A stretch of 64,000 nucleotides of DNA from Actinoplanes nipponensis (GTDB lineage: Bacteria > Actinomycetota > Actinomycetes > Mycobacteriales > Micromonosporaceae): contig NZ_BOMQ01000021.1 in the NCBI RefSeq assembly GCF_016862275.1, positions 1-64,000 on the forward strand, read 5' to 3'. Position 1 is the first letter of the stretch. The number at the start of each line of letters is the position of its first letter. Under the pieces are notes generated by a model. That model was not told the origin of the DNA, made no database searches, and saw nothing but the letters and a program-made list of their open reading frames with translations. Positions 25,917 to 33,831 of this stretch are shown one piece after another. Both the position numbers and the translations under genes were made by a program.

Positions 25917-25952
25917 ACGCTACTTCTTTAAAATCTGAAATACCACCGGTAC
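25917..25952 (-). promoter_or_regulatory. AT-rich promoter/operator of MarR-pirin operon
   Basis: -10 TAGCGT (25917-25922) is followed upstream by a run of A/T (CTTCTTTAAAATCTGAAAT, about 25923-25941) that stands out in this GC-rich DNA and contains a TTTAAA core with roughly symmetric flanks. This fits MarR operators. Binding is inferred. Confidence 0.5.
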
Positions 25953-25966
25953 GGCTATGGCGGTGG

Positions 25967-27265
25967 TCACTGCCCGCGGCGCAGCAGGAGCAGCGCCGCC
26001 AGCAGCGGGAGCGTGATGAGGAACGCGAGCCGCAGGGCCACCACGTCGGCGAGCCGGGCCAGCGCCACGGGGGCGACCAGGATCGCCGTACCGGAAGCCA
26101 GCGCGCCCAGCGAGACGGCAGGCCCGGCGCTCAGGCCCGGGGTCGCGACCAGGCCGGCCAGGGTCACCGGGTAGAGGGTCGCCACGCCGGCGCCGGCCAC
26201 GACGAGCCCCGCGGTGATCGCCGCCGGGTGGCCCGCGACGACGACCAGCGTCGCGCCCGCGGCGGTGACCGCGGCGGCGACCGGCAGCACCGGCAGCCGG
26301 CGGATGAGCGCCGGGCCGGCCAGCCGGCCCAGCGCCATGCCGAGCGGGAAGGCGGTGCCGAGCGCAGCCGCGGTGCCGGGCGCCGGGACGGCGGCGGCGA
26401 GCCGGGCCACGGCCCAGATGGTGAAGCAGAACTCCACCGAGACGGCCAGGGCCACGACGGCCCAGCGCCGGGCCACCGCGCCGGCCGCCGGCCGGACACC
26501 CGGCTCCCGCGTGGACGGCACGGCGACCGGGCGGGCCGTCACGGCCAGGAAGAGCAGCGGCGGTACGGCGACCAGCAGCGCCAACCTCCCGCTGGCCAGC
26601 CCCGTCGCCTCCAGGGCGGCGATCGCCGCGGGCGCGAGCACCGCGGCGGCGCTGGACGCGGCAGTGACCTTCGCCAGCCGCGTCGCCGCGCCCGCCCCGG
26701 CCAACAGAGCCGGGGTCACCAGCACGATCGCCGCGCCGCCGAGGCCCAGCAGCAGGGCGCCGGCGACCGCCACGGCCGGGACCGTGGCCAGCGCGAGCAG
26801 CGTGACCCCGGCCGCGATGACCAGCGAGCCCCCGGTCAGGGCCGGGCGGGGGCCGCCGCGCAGCAGCCACGGCCCGGCCGGCGCGACGATCACCAGACCG
26901 AGCCCGAACGTCGCGGGCAGCCGGCCGAGCGCCTCCGGTGGCACGCCGAAGTCGTCCGCCAGCAGCACCAGGCAGGCGCCGAGCGCGGTGATCGCGTAGC
27001 CGAGGCCGGCCTGCGCGATCCCGGCCGGCACGACATTGCCGGCCTGCGCCTTCGCGCCTTGCGCGAGGCTTCCGGCTTGCGCCTTCGGACCTTGCGCGAG
27101 GCTCCCGGCCTGCGCCTTCGCGTTCTGCGGGAGGTCGGTGGCCTTGTCCTCTGCGCCGTGCGGAGGGTCGCCGGCCGTCAATCCGGGTTCGGGTCCGGTG
27201 GGCGCGCCGTCGACCGGCTCGCCGCCGTCGGCCCGGGGTCCCCGGTGCGGGTGCGGGAGGCTCAC
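25967..27265 (-). CDS. MFS transporter with repeat-rich N-terminal tail
   Basis: A 432-aa major facilitator-type membrane protein with about 10-12 hydrophobic helices from residue 85 on (GLVIVAPAGPWLLRGG, FPLGMALGRLAGPALIRRL between helices). Before the first helix is a hydrophilic tail of about 80 residues containing three near-copies of AKAQAGSLAQG, encoded by a DNA repeat at about 27036-27130. Substrate is unknown. GTG 27265 starts 5 nt after the HAD gene stop, so the two are co-transcribed and both face the ROK regulator. An alternative start after the tail is possible but none has a better ribosome site. Confidence 0.8.
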   Translation of the reverse strand: MSLPHPHRGPRADGGEPVDGAPTGPEPGLTAGDPPHGAEDKATDLPQNAKAQAGSLAQGPKAQAGSLAQGAKAQAGNVVPAGIAQAGLGYAITALGACLVLLADDFGVPPEALGRLPATFGLGLVIVAPAGPWLLRGGPRPALTGGSLVIAAGVTLLALATVPAVAVAGALLLGLGGAAIVLVTPALLAGAGAATRLAKVTAASSAAAVLAPAAIAALEATGLASGRLALLVAVPPLLFLAVTARPVAVPSTREPGVRPAAGAVARRWAVVALAVSVEFCFTIWAVARLAAAVPAPGTAAALGTAFPLGMALGRLAGPALIRRLPVLPVAAAVTAAGATLVVVAGHPAAITAGLVVAGAGVATLYPVTLAGLVATPGLSAGPAVSLGALASGTAILVAPVALARLADVVALRLAFLITLPLLAALLLLRRGQ

Positions 27266-27269
27266 GGGA

Positions 27270-27884
27270 TCAGGCGTTCGTTGCGGCCAGCAGCCGGGTG
27301 AGGGCGGTCAGGTGGGGGATCCGCAGGTCGGCGTCCACGCCCTTGAGGGCGGCCACCGGGGCGCCCGCGGCCCGCCCGGCGGCGACGCCGACCTCCGCGT
27401 CCTCGACCACCAGGCAGCGCCCCGGCGCGACACCCAGCACCTCGGCGGCGCGCAGGTAGCCTTCCGGGTCGGGCTTGCCCGCGCGGACGTCCTCGACGGT
27501 GATCAGCAGCGGCGCCGCGATGCCCGCCGCGCCCAGCCGGGCCCTCGCCAGTCGCACGTCCGCGCTGGTCACGACCGCCCAGGGCAGCCGCAGCGCGGCG
27601 AGCAGCTCGTGCGCGCCGGGGGTGGCCACCACGTCCGACAGGTCTTCGTACTGCAGCTCCAGCTGGCGGGCGGCGGCGTCCGCGGCGGCGGTTCCGGCGA
27701 GGTCGGGGCGGACGAGCCCGACGGTTCGTTCCGCCGGGGCGCCGTGCGCGACGGCCAGCACGGCGTCCGGGGGCACGCCGTACTCGGCCGCCCAGGACCG
27801 CCAGGCCCGTTCGACGGCCGCGTCGGAATCGACCAGGGTGCCGTCCATGTCGAAGAGCACCGCCTCGATGATGGTGAGGTCCAC
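27270..27884 (-). CDS. HAD-superfamily phosphatase/phosphoglucomutase-like
   Basis: A 204-aa HAD-IA hydrolase. Motif I FDMDGTLVDSD (about 10-20), motif II VVTSAD, motif III lysine in RAGKPDPEGYL, and motif IV VVEDAEVGV are all present, with an alpha-helical cap between motifs I and II. The sequence resembles sugar-phosphatases and beta-phosphoglucomutases. GTG 27884 has AGGGGGA 5 nt upstream. First gene of an operon with the MFS transporter; divergent from a ROK regulator, which suggests a sugar or sugar phosphate as substrate. Confidence 0.88.
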   Translation of the reverse strand: MDLTIIEAVLFDMDGTLVDSDAAVERAWRSWAAEYGVPPDAVLAVAHGAPAERTVGLVRPDLAGTAAADAAARQLELQYEDLSDVVATPGAHELLAALRLPWAVVTSADVRLARARLGAAGIAAPLLITVEDVRAGKPDPEGYLRAAEVLGVAPGRCLVVEDAEVGVAAGRAAGAPVAALKGVDADLRIPHLTALTRLLAATNA

Positions 27885-27901
27885 GCCATCCCCCTAATAT
27901 C

Positions 27902-27914
27902 CTCGTCATACGAG
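27902..27914. promoter_or_regulatory. Palindromic operator between ROK and HAD genes
   Basis: CTCGT-cat-ACGAG is a perfect 5-bp inverted repeat with a 3-nt centre in the 52-bp divergent gap. TAATAT (27895-27900) lies next to it. The likely ligand is the adjacent ROK repressor, controlling both directions. Confidence 0.55.
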
Positions 27915-27936
27915 CATAAGGTGGTGAACCCCGGTC

Positions 27937-29118
27937 ATGGCCAGCGCGATCCGCCGGCGGGCCCAGGAGACCCGCTGGCACACCGCCTCCCAGGTGCTGG
28001 CCTGGCTGCGCCTGCACCCGGGCGCCACCCGCGCCGCCCTGGCCCACGACCTGCAGCTCACCAGCGGCCTGGCCACCGAGCTCACCGGCCGGCTGCGGGC
28101 GCTGAGCCTGCTGGCCGAGGCGCCCGCGCCGCCGCAGGGACGGGGCCGGCCGACCACCGTCCTCGGCGCGCACCCCGACGGCCCGGTCGTGCTGGCGGTG
28201 GATCTGCGCACCGCGGACCGCCGGCACGCGGTTGCCGGGCTCGACGGGCGCCTGTTCGACACCGCCGGCGCCCGGCACGACAGCCGGGACCCGGCAGCCG
28301 TGCTCGCCGCCGCCCGGCAGGCCGTCGACGCTGTCCGCGACCGGTACGGCGACCGGTTGCGCGCGGTCGCCGTCTCCGTCGCCGGCACCATCCACGACGG
28401 CCGCCTCGCCCAGTCGGCCACGCTGGGCTGGCGCGACGTCGACCTGAGCCCGCTCACCGCCGGCGCGGGGATCCCGCTGCTGCCCGGTAACGACGCCAGC
28501 CTCGCCGGGCTGGCCGAGGCCCGCACCGGCGCCGCCGTGGGGGCGCGGGCGGCGCTGCACCTGATGGTCGAGGTCGGGATCGGCGGGGCGTTCACTGTGG
28601 ACGGACGCCCGTCGGCCGGCGCGCACGGCGCCGCGGGTGAGTACGGCCATCAGCCGTACGGTGACCGGTCCCGGCCCTGTCCCTGCGGGGCGCGCGGCTG
28701 CTGGGATCTCGAGGTCGACGGCCGCGCCCTGGCCCGCCACCTGGGCGTGCCCGCGCCGGCCGACCCGCGCGCCTTCGCCGTGCAGGTGCTGGACCGGGCG
28801 CCCCGGGACCCCGCGGCCCGGCGGGCGCTGGCGGTCGTCGCCGCCGCGCTCGGGGCGGGCATCGGCGGCCTGGTCAACGTGCACGACCCGGACACCGTCA
28901 CGCTGGGCGGGCTCGCCGCCCCGCTGCGCGCCGCCGCCCCGGACAGCTTCGCGGCGGCCTACCGGGACGGGCTGATGGCGTTCCATCGTGGACAGCCGCC
29001 ACCGGTGGTGGACGCGGCGCACGGCGACGACGGCGCCCTGCACGGCGCGGCGCTGCTGGCGCTGGACCACGTCACCAGCGAGACCGCCCTGGCCGAGTGG
29101 TCAGCGCGCCCGCACTGA
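27937..29118 (+). CDS. ROK-family transcriptional regulator
   Basis: A 393-aa ROK repressor. The N-terminal winged HTH covers about 10-75 (ASQVLAWLRLHPGATRAALAHDL). The sugar-kinase-like domain follows with GHQPYGDRSRPCPCGARGCWD, the zinc-binding CxCGxxGCxE motif (here ending in Asp rather than Glu). The N-terminal HTH makes a regulator more likely than a kinase. Divergent from the HAD-MFS operon. Its 3' end overlaps the convergent methyltransferase gene by 18 bp. Confidence 0.9.
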   Translation: MASAIRRRAQETRWHTASQVLAWLRLHPGATRAALAHDLQLTSGLATELTGRLRALSLLAEAPAPPQGRGRPTTVLGAHPDGPVVLAVDLRTADRRHAVAGLDGRLFDTAGARHDSRDPAAVLAAARQAVDAVRDRYGDRLRAVAVSVAGTIHDGRLAQSATLGWRDVDLSPLTAGAGIPLLPGNDASLAGLAEARTGAAVGARAALHLMVEVGIGGAFTVDGRPSAGAHGAAGEYGHQPYGDRSRPCPCGARGCWDLEVDGRALARHLGVPAPADPRAFAVQVLDRAPRDPAARRALAVVAAALGAGIGGLVNVHDPDTVTLGGLAAPLRAAAPDSFAAAYRDGLMAFHRGQPPPVVDAAHGDDGALHGAALLALDHVTSETALAEWSARPH

Positions 29119-29760
29119 GAACGTGATGGGCGTGGGCCCGCCACCCTCGGCGAAGCCGTCGGCGGTCAGCCCGGCGGCCACGAACGCGCCGAGCAGCTCG
29201 GCCAGCGGGAAGTGCATCGCGCCGACCTTGTCCCGCACGCCCCGGCTGGTCCACGAGTCGCGGCTGAAGCCGCGCTCGCGGTAGCCGGGGCGGATCACGG
29301 TCACGGCCGGGTCGGACCGGTCGGCGAACGCCCCGCAGAAGCACGGGTGCACGCCGACGTGCACGAACACGCCGCCGGGGGCGAGCACCCGGCGCACCTC
29401 GCGCAGCACCGCGGGATAACCGGGCATGTCGGTGTGCACCATCATCGCGATCACCGCGGGCACGGCGGCGTCCGCGAACGGCAACCGGGTCGCGTCGCCG
29501 CGTACGACCGGCAACCGGCCGGCGGCGTGCCGCAGCATCCCGGCCGAGAGGTCGACGCCGACCGGGGTGCGGCCCAGCCGGCGGACCGCGCCGGCGTACG
29601 CGCCGGTGCCGCAGCCCACCTCGAGGCACGGGCCGGCGCCGGGGCCGAGCAGCTCACGCAGGGCGTCGTGGATGCCGAGGGGATCGTCCGGTGCGGACTG
29701 GGCCGGGATGAACTCGGTCTCGTACCAGTCGGCGATCTCGTCGTAGGCGGCGCCCGTCAT
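29101..29760 (-). CDS. Class I SAM-dependent methyltransferase
   Basis: A 219-aa methyltransferase of the UbiE/Methyltransf_11 type. Motif I CLEVGCGTGAYAGAV is at about 45-59, followed by GVDLSAGMLRHA and the LREVRRVLAPGGVFVHVG block. Substrate unknown. ATG 29760 has GGAGCAGG just upstream. It shares the strand with the 140-aa hypothetical gene that ends 23 nt upstream and may be co-transcribed with it. Confidence 0.88.
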   Translation of the reverse strand: MTGAAYDEIADWYETEFIPAQSAPDDPLGIHDALRELLGPGAGPCLEVGCGTGAYAGAVRRLGRTPVGVDLSAGMLRHAAGRLPVVRGDATRLPFADAAVPAVIAMMVHTDMPGYPAVLREVRRVLAPGGVFVHVGVHPCFCGAFADRSDPAVTVIRPGYRERGFSRDSWTSRGVRDKVGAMHFPLAELLGAFVAAGLTADGFAEGGGPTPITFSVRAR

Positions 29761-29783
29761 CACCTGCTCCACGCGGCGCTGGC

Positions 29784-30206
29784 TCAGCTGCGGTAGTACA
29801 CGCGCAGCTCGAAGCCGTCGCGGCCGGGACGCCAGCCCAGGTCGTCGACGGCCACCACCTCCGGGCGCCCGGCCAGCCAGTTCGCGGCCATGCCGAGCGC
29901 GTCGGCCGGGGTCGAGCCGGTGAACACCCGCCGCCGGGCCACGTCGTCGCTGCTCGCCGGGGCGTGCCGCGGGTAGGTCCGCGCGGCCAGCATCGGCTCG
30001 GGACCGGTGACGACCGCGGTCGCCCCGACCGCCTCCCCGTTGATCACGCCCTGCACGAACCAGTCGTTGATCGACTCGTCGTGCTCGACGGTCCACCCGC
30101 TGACCGGCCCGACGTCGGCCGCGATCGCGTTCTTGGCGTTGTCCAGCGCGGCGTCCAGGGTGGCGAGCTCGAGATCTTCGCCGTTGTACTCGACCCGATA
30201 GTTCAC
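29784..30206 (-). CDS. Conserved hypothetical protein, 140 aa
   Basis: Not recognised. A soluble 140-aa protein without signal peptide or helix. It begins MNYRVEYNGEDLELATLDAA and has WTVEHDESINDWFVQGV and a Tyr-rich end (FELRVYYRS), suggesting a small alpha/beta fold. The start codon is GTG 30206 with GGAGGAAC 4 nt upstream, a strong ribosome site. It lies directly upstream of the methyltransferase gene on the same strand. Confidence 0.65.
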   Translation of the reverse strand: MNYRVEYNGEDLELATLDAALDNAKNAIAADVGPVSGWTVEHDESINDWFVQGVINGEAVGATAVVTGPEPMLAARTYPRHAPASSDDVARRRVFTGSTPADALGMAANWLAGRPEVVAVDDLGWRPGRDGFELRVYYRS

Positions 30207-30309
30207 GTTGTTCCTCCGGCGTTCCCAGCGGCGACCAGCAGGGCCAGCTCTTACCCAGGCCGGGGCCGTTTCAGTCGGCGCGGCGCCGCCGCCGGGACCG
30301 CCGGCTCGC

Positions 30310-30939
30310 TCAGGCCGCCTGGTTGCCCAGGGAGCGGGTGACGTCGTCGCGCAGCTGCTCCGGGTCCACGCCGGCCGCGGTGAGGATCTGCACGGCCATG
30401 CCCTGACCCTCCCGCAGGATGCCCAGCATGAGGTGTTCCGGGGCGATGTAGTTGTGCTTCAGCCGGATCGCCTCGCGCAGCGACAGCTCCAGCACCTTCT
30501 TGCTGCGCGGCGAGAACGGGATGTGGCCGCTCGTGCGGGCCCGGGGCCGGGAACGGCGCAGCAGGCCGCGCCGCTTCGGCGCCGCGGCGAGGGGCAGCTG
30601 CAGGGCGCCCGGGCCGAAGTTCTCCTCGATCGCCCGGCGCACCGCGTCCAGGTCGATGCCGATCGCCTTGAGCGCCGCCGCGTCCTGCGCCTCGGTGCTG
30701 TCCCCCGGCACGACCGGCTCGGGGCCGGGCCCCACCCGGCGTTCGACCTCGGCCCGGACGAACCGGGCGTCGACCTTCCGGCTGCTGATCGCCGGGGCCG
30801 TGGCGATCGGGCCGGCCGGGTCGGCCAGCAGGGCGATCAGCACGTGCTGGGTGCCGATCGGGCTCTGCCGCAGGGCCCGGGCCTCTTCCCGGGCGCGCAC
30901 CACGGCGTCGCGTGCGGCATGGGTGAATCGCTCGAACAT
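30310..30939 (-). CDS. ClpN-repeat protein (ClpC N-domain without ATPase)
   Basis: A 209-aa protein containing the Clp N-terminal repeat twice: FERFTHAARDAVVRAREEAR...IGTQHVLIALL at 1-80, and IPFSPRSKKVLELSLREAIRLKHNYIAPEHLMLGIL at about 140-185. No AAA+ module follows, so it cannot unfold proteins by itself. It may compete with ClpC for adaptors or act as a substrate receptor. GGGAGGG precedes the ATG. It begins 1 nt after the stop of a small HTH gene; such HTH/ClpN pairs are common in actinomycetes. Confidence 0.85.
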   Translation of the reverse strand: MFERFTHAARDAVVRAREEARALRQSPIGTQHVLIALLADPAGPIATAPAISSRKVDARFVRAEVERRVGPGPEPVVPGDSTEAQDAAALKAIGIDLDAVRRAIEENFGPGALQLPLAAAPKRRGLLRRSRPRARTSGHIPFSPRSKKVLELSLREAIRLKHNYIAPEHLMLGILREGQGMAVQILTAAGVDPEQLRDDVTRSLGNQAA

Positions 30940-30940
30940 C

Positions 30941-31177
30941 TCAGCCCTCCCGGGGATCCTGCATGGGCACGCGTCCGGCGTGCTTCTTGTGTACGCCTTG
31001 GCGGGTCACCTCGAGGGCGTCCGCTATCTCCTGCCAGGACCAGCCTTTGCGGCGCGCGTTGGCCACCTGGAGATGCTCGAGGCCCTCCAGGAGGCGGCGC
31101 AGGGCCACGACCGCCCGCAGGCCGACCCGTGGATCGGCGCTGCCGGCGGCGGCGGCGAGATCGGTTGCTTCGGTCAT
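30941..31177 (-). CDS. Small HTH regulator paired with ClpN protein
   Basis: A 78-aa DNA-binding protein. Residues about 20-65 contain a coil and an HTH (ARRKGWSWQEIADALEVTRQGVHKKHA) of the sigma-70 region 4/Sec-independent type. ATG 31177 lies 6 nt after the -10 TAAGTT, so the mRNA is leaderless. Two palindromes cover the -10 and -35, so autoregulation is very likely. Co-transcribed with the ClpN gene, which may modulate its stability (inference). Confidence 0.85.
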   Translation of the reverse strand: MTEATDLAAAAGSADPRVGLRAVVALRRLLEGLEHLQVANARRKGWSWQEIADALEVTRQGVHKKHAGRVPMQDPREG

Positions 31178-31179
31178 GC

Positions 31180-31225
31180 TGTCAACTTACGTTGACACAA
31201 GCGCCGCTGTCAACCCTGGTTGACA
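31180..31225 (-). promoter_or_regulatory. Twin 18-bp palindromic operators over the HTH promoter
   Basis: TGTCAACTTACGTTGACA (31180-31197) and TGTCAACCCTGGTTGACA (31208-31225) are both perfect palindromes with identical TGTCAAC/GTTGACA arms, centres 28 bp apart. On the minus strand TTGACA (31208-31213) is a consensus -35, followed by an 18-nt spacer and -10 TAAGTT (31184-31189). The operators therefore occlude both promoter elements. The binding protein is most likely the 78-aa HTH protein. Confidence 0.85.
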
Positions 31226-31235
31226 GTCGAGGCGC

Positions 31236-31266
31236 GAAAAAGGCGCCGGGCATGGCCCGGCGCCTT
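31236..31266 (-). terminator. Rho-independent terminator of the DUF3072 gene
   Basis: AAGGCGCCGGGC (31240-31251) and GCCCGGCGCCTT (31255-31266) make a 12-bp perfect stem with a 3-nt loop. Read on the minus strand it is followed by a T run (gaaaaa on the plus strand at 31236-31241). A textbook intrinsic terminator 16 bp downstream of the DUF3072 stop. Confidence 0.9.
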
Positions 31267-31281
31267 CGTCCCGGTCGTGGC

Positions 31282-31491
31282 CTACTGGCCGCGGCCGGTC
31301 TTCTCCTGGAGCTCGTCGATGCGCTGGGACGCCTCGGCCTTCGTCAGCTCCTCCGGCACGTCCTCGTGGGCCTCCGAGGCCAGGGTGTGCAGGTACGACT
31401 GCTGGGCGCCGGTCGCCGGCTCGTCGCCGGTGGTCCAGTCGGCCGGATCCTTGATCGTGTTCGACGCCGGATCCTGGTCGGTATTCGCCAT
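31282..31491 (-). CDS. DUF3072 domain protein
   Basis: A 69-aa soluble acidic protein matching DUF3072: DWTTGDEPATGAQQSYLHTLA, then EDVPEELTKAEASQRIDELQEKTG. Family members are small and of unknown function. ATG 31491 has GAGGCAAGG about 5 nt upstream. Monocistronic, closed by an intrinsic terminator. Confidence 0.88.
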   Translation of the reverse strand: MANTDQDPASNTIKDPADWTTGDEPATGAQQSYLHTLASEAHEDVPEELTKAEASQRIDELQEKTGRGQ

Positions 31492-31527
31492 GGCCTTGCC
31501 TCCTCGAATTCTCGAACAGGCGTGCTA

Positions 31528-32310
31528 CTACCCCCCGAAAGTCAACTCCATGCCTGCCGTGGGGGTGAACGACATGCTGAGTTCCACCGGCAGGGCCGCC
31601 GGGGCCGCCACCGCGAACGGCACGCCCCACGGGTCGAGCAGTTCCGCGTAGCTGCCGAAGCCCATGTCGGTCGGGCCGGCGATCACGCCGCCGCCCAGGT
31701 CCCGGCACGTCTGCATGGTCGCCGCGCAGTCGGCCACCTGGAACGCCGCGCGCCACCAGCTGCCGCCGTGGCTCGGGGCCAGGCCGGCCATCGCGTCGTG
31801 CGCCGTGGTGATCCACTCGCCGCGGGTGCCGTCGCTGCCGTACTCGTCGCGCAGCAGCCAGCCGAAGGCCTGGCCGTAGAAGCGGGCCGCGGCCTCCGCG
31901 TCGTCGGTGAGCAGCTCGGGGAAGGTCATGGTGCCCGGCTCGCCGCCGACCTGGGCGCCGGTGAAGCCGGCGCTCTCCCAGAGGCCGAGCAGCGCGCCGG
32001 CCGGGTCGGCGATCAGCGCGGACCGCCCGCCGTGCCCCTCGGCCGGCTCGGTGACCAGGCGGCCGCCCGCCTCGCGGACCCGGGTGATGGACGCCTCGAG
32101 GTTGTGCTCGGTCAGGTAGGTGAGCCAGCCCGCGGGCCGGTCGGCGCGGGCCCGGGTCAGCCCGGCCGCCGCGCGGCCGCCGAGCTTGAACCGGTCGCCG
32201 GCGGGTTCCCAGCCGAAGAGCCCGGCGTAGAATTCCGCGGCCCGGGCGGGATCAGCGCTCGCCAGCTCGACCCAGCAGGGGGTCGCCGGCGCAAAGCCCC
32301 GAAGACGCAT
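31528..32310 (-). CDS. VOC (glyoxalase-like) two-domain protein
   Basis: A 260-aa protein of two tandem VOC modules (about 1-125 and 130-255). The first begins PCWVELASADPARAAEFYAGLFGWEP and the second MTFPELLTDDAEAAARFYGQAFGWLL. The layout is like hydroxylase-type or CFP-30B-like actinobacterial VOC proteins. No substrate can be assigned. ATG 32310 has AAAGGTGGGG upstream. Two 16-bp direct repeats lie in its leader. Confidence 0.85.
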   Translation of the reverse strand: MRLRGFAPATPCWVELASADPARAAEFYAGLFGWEPAGDRFKLGGRAAAGLTRARADRPAGWLTYLTEHNLEASITRVREAGGRLVTEPAEGHGGRSALIADPAGALLGLWESAGFTGAQVGGEPGTMTFPELLTDDAEAAARFYGQAFGWLLRDEYGSDGTRGEWITTAHDAMAGLAPSHGGSWWRAAFQVADCAATMQTCRDLGGGVIAGPTDMGFGSYAELLDPWGVPFAVAAPAALPVELSMSFTPTAGMELTFGG

Positions 32311-32323
32311 CGGCCCCACCTTT

Positions 32324-32355
32324 CCTGTGCTCCATCGTGCCTGTGCTCCATCGTG
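32324..32355. repeat. Tandem 16-bp direct repeat in leader of VOC gene
   Basis: CCTGTGCTCCATCGTG at 32324-32339 is repeated directly at 32340-32355, just upstream of the VOC ribosome site. The rest of the 32311-32481 gap is AT-richer than its surroundings and holds no convincing gene; a 25-codon frame at 32396-32472 lacks a ribosome site. Confidence 0.8.
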
Positions 32356-32481
32356 GAATCCCGACCGCGGGCGAGATGCGATCACCTTACAGCCATGAAT
32401 ACGCTCTGCCACTACGCCCGGGTTCAATGTCCTAAAAGAACTACGACTTCGCGGGAAGTGGATTACTCATAGTCACGATGA

Positions 32482-33750
32482 TTACTGAGCGTGTCGCTCT
32501 TCCGGGGTACGGGTCCGCTCGTTGTATCGGTCCAGAAGCCGCATCACGGGCGTGACCGCGACACCGTGCAACAGCACGCTCACGACGACGACGAAGGCCA
32601 CTGTCGCCCATACGACATCGACCGCCGGGAACGGGGCGTGGGTCATCGCGTACGCCAGGTAGTAGAACGAGCCGATCCCGCGGATGCCGAACGCCGCGAT
32701 GACGGCGTGCTCGGCCGGATGGCCGGGCGCGCCGCGCAGCGACAGGAAGCCGGCCACCGGCCGGACCACGAAGATCAGGGCCAGCCCGGTCAGGGCGGCG
32801 GGCCAGGTGAGCGGCCCGAGCAGGCCGCCGACCACGGCGCCGCCGAGGAGCAGGAGCAGCAGTACGGTCAGCAGCCGCTCGATCTGCTCGGCGAAGTCGT
32901 GCAGCACCTGGTGGTACTCGTCGGTGCGCTGCGCCGCCCGGATGCCCCGCGCGGCCACGAACACCGCCAGGAAGCCGTACCCGCCGACCACCTCCACCAG
33001 CCCGTACGCGAGGAACGTCGCGGCCAGGGCGAGGAAGCCCTCGGAGTGGTGGGCCAGGCGCAGGTTGCGGTTGCGGGCCCGGAAGAAGAGCCGCCCCAGC
33101 AACTTGCCGACGAGCAGCCCGCCGGCCACCCCGGCCGCCACCTTGTAGAGCACGTCCCTCAGCGCCCACTCGCCGAACCAGTCCTCGCCGGTCACCGCCA
33201 CGGTGGCCAGCGCGATGGCCGCGTACACGAAGGGGAAGGCCAGCCCGTCGTTCAGGCCCGCCTCCGAGGTCAGCGCGAACCGCACCTCGTCCTCGGAGTC
33301 CTCCTCGTCGGTCGGCTCGCCGACCTGGACGTCGGAGGCCAGCACCGGGTCGGTCGGGGCGAGCGCGGCGCCGAGCAGCAGCGCGGTCGCCGGCACCAGC
33401 CCGGCCCACCACCACCCGGCCAGCGCCACCGCGGCGATCGTGACCGGCATCGCGACGGCCAGCAGCCGCCACGTCGAGGACCACCGGCGCGCGGTCAACG
33501 GCCGGTCGATCTTGAGCCCGGCGCCCATCAGCGCGACGATCACGCACACCTCGGTCAGATGCTCGGTGAGCTCGGGATGGGCGAGCGGATCGGCCTCCGG
33601 CAGCCCGAGCGGCAGCGCGAAGACGAGCATGCCGAGGGCCAGGAAGACGATCGGCATGGACAGGGGACGGCGTTCGAGGACCCGCGGCAGGATGCCGGCC
33701 AGCAGGGCCCCCACCCCGAACAGGGCGAAGAGGAGGTCGGACAGCTGCAC
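32482..33750 (-). CDS. Na+/H+ (K+/H+) antiporter, CPA1/NhaP type
   Basis: A 422-aa inner-membrane cation:proton antiporter with about 12 helices. Family blocks include ALAPTDPVLASDV, the ion-site SEAGLNDGLAFPFV, and FGIRGIGSFYYLAYA near the end. It exchanges Na+ or K+ for H+ for pH and salt homeostasis. GTG 33750 is chosen for the nearby GGGGAG; ATG 33783, 11 codons upstream, is possible. The C-terminus is short, without a regulatory domain. Divergent from an SDR gene. Confidence 0.9.
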   Translation of the reverse strand: MQLSDLLFALFGVGALLAGILPRVLERRPLSMPIVFLALGMLVFALPLGLPEADPLAHPELTEHLTEVCVIVALMGAGLKIDRPLTARRWSSTWRLLAVAMPVTIAAVALAGWWWAGLVPATALLLGAALAPTDPVLASDVQVGEPTDEEDSEDEVRFALTSEAGLNDGLAFPFVYAAIALATVAVTGEDWFGEWALRDVLYKVAAGVAGGLLVGKLLGRLFFRARNRNLRLAHHSEGFLALAATFLAYGLVEVVGGYGFLAVFVAARGIRAAQRTDEYHQVLHDFAEQIERLLTVLLLLLLGGAVVGGLLGPLTWPAALTGLALIFVVRPVAGFLSLRGAPGHPAEHAVIAAFGIRGIGSFYYLAYAMTHAPFPAVDVVWATVAFVVVVSVLLHGVAVTPVMRLLDRYNERTRTPEERHAQ

Positions 33751-33831
33751 CGCTCCCCACTGCCCCCCGCCGGGGACAAACATGCGGCCGGGAGCGTGGT
33801 AGTCCGCGGCCCGGCGGGGTACGCGGCGCCC

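Noticed and set aside
24473..27301. 942-codon plus-strand frame opposite pirin, MarR and MFS genes
   Set aside because: Antisense shadow; the opposite strand has clear families with ribosome sites and conserved motifs.
32396..32472. 25-codon plus-strand frame between VOC and antiporter genes
   Set aside because: No ribosome site or promoter, and no recognisable composition.
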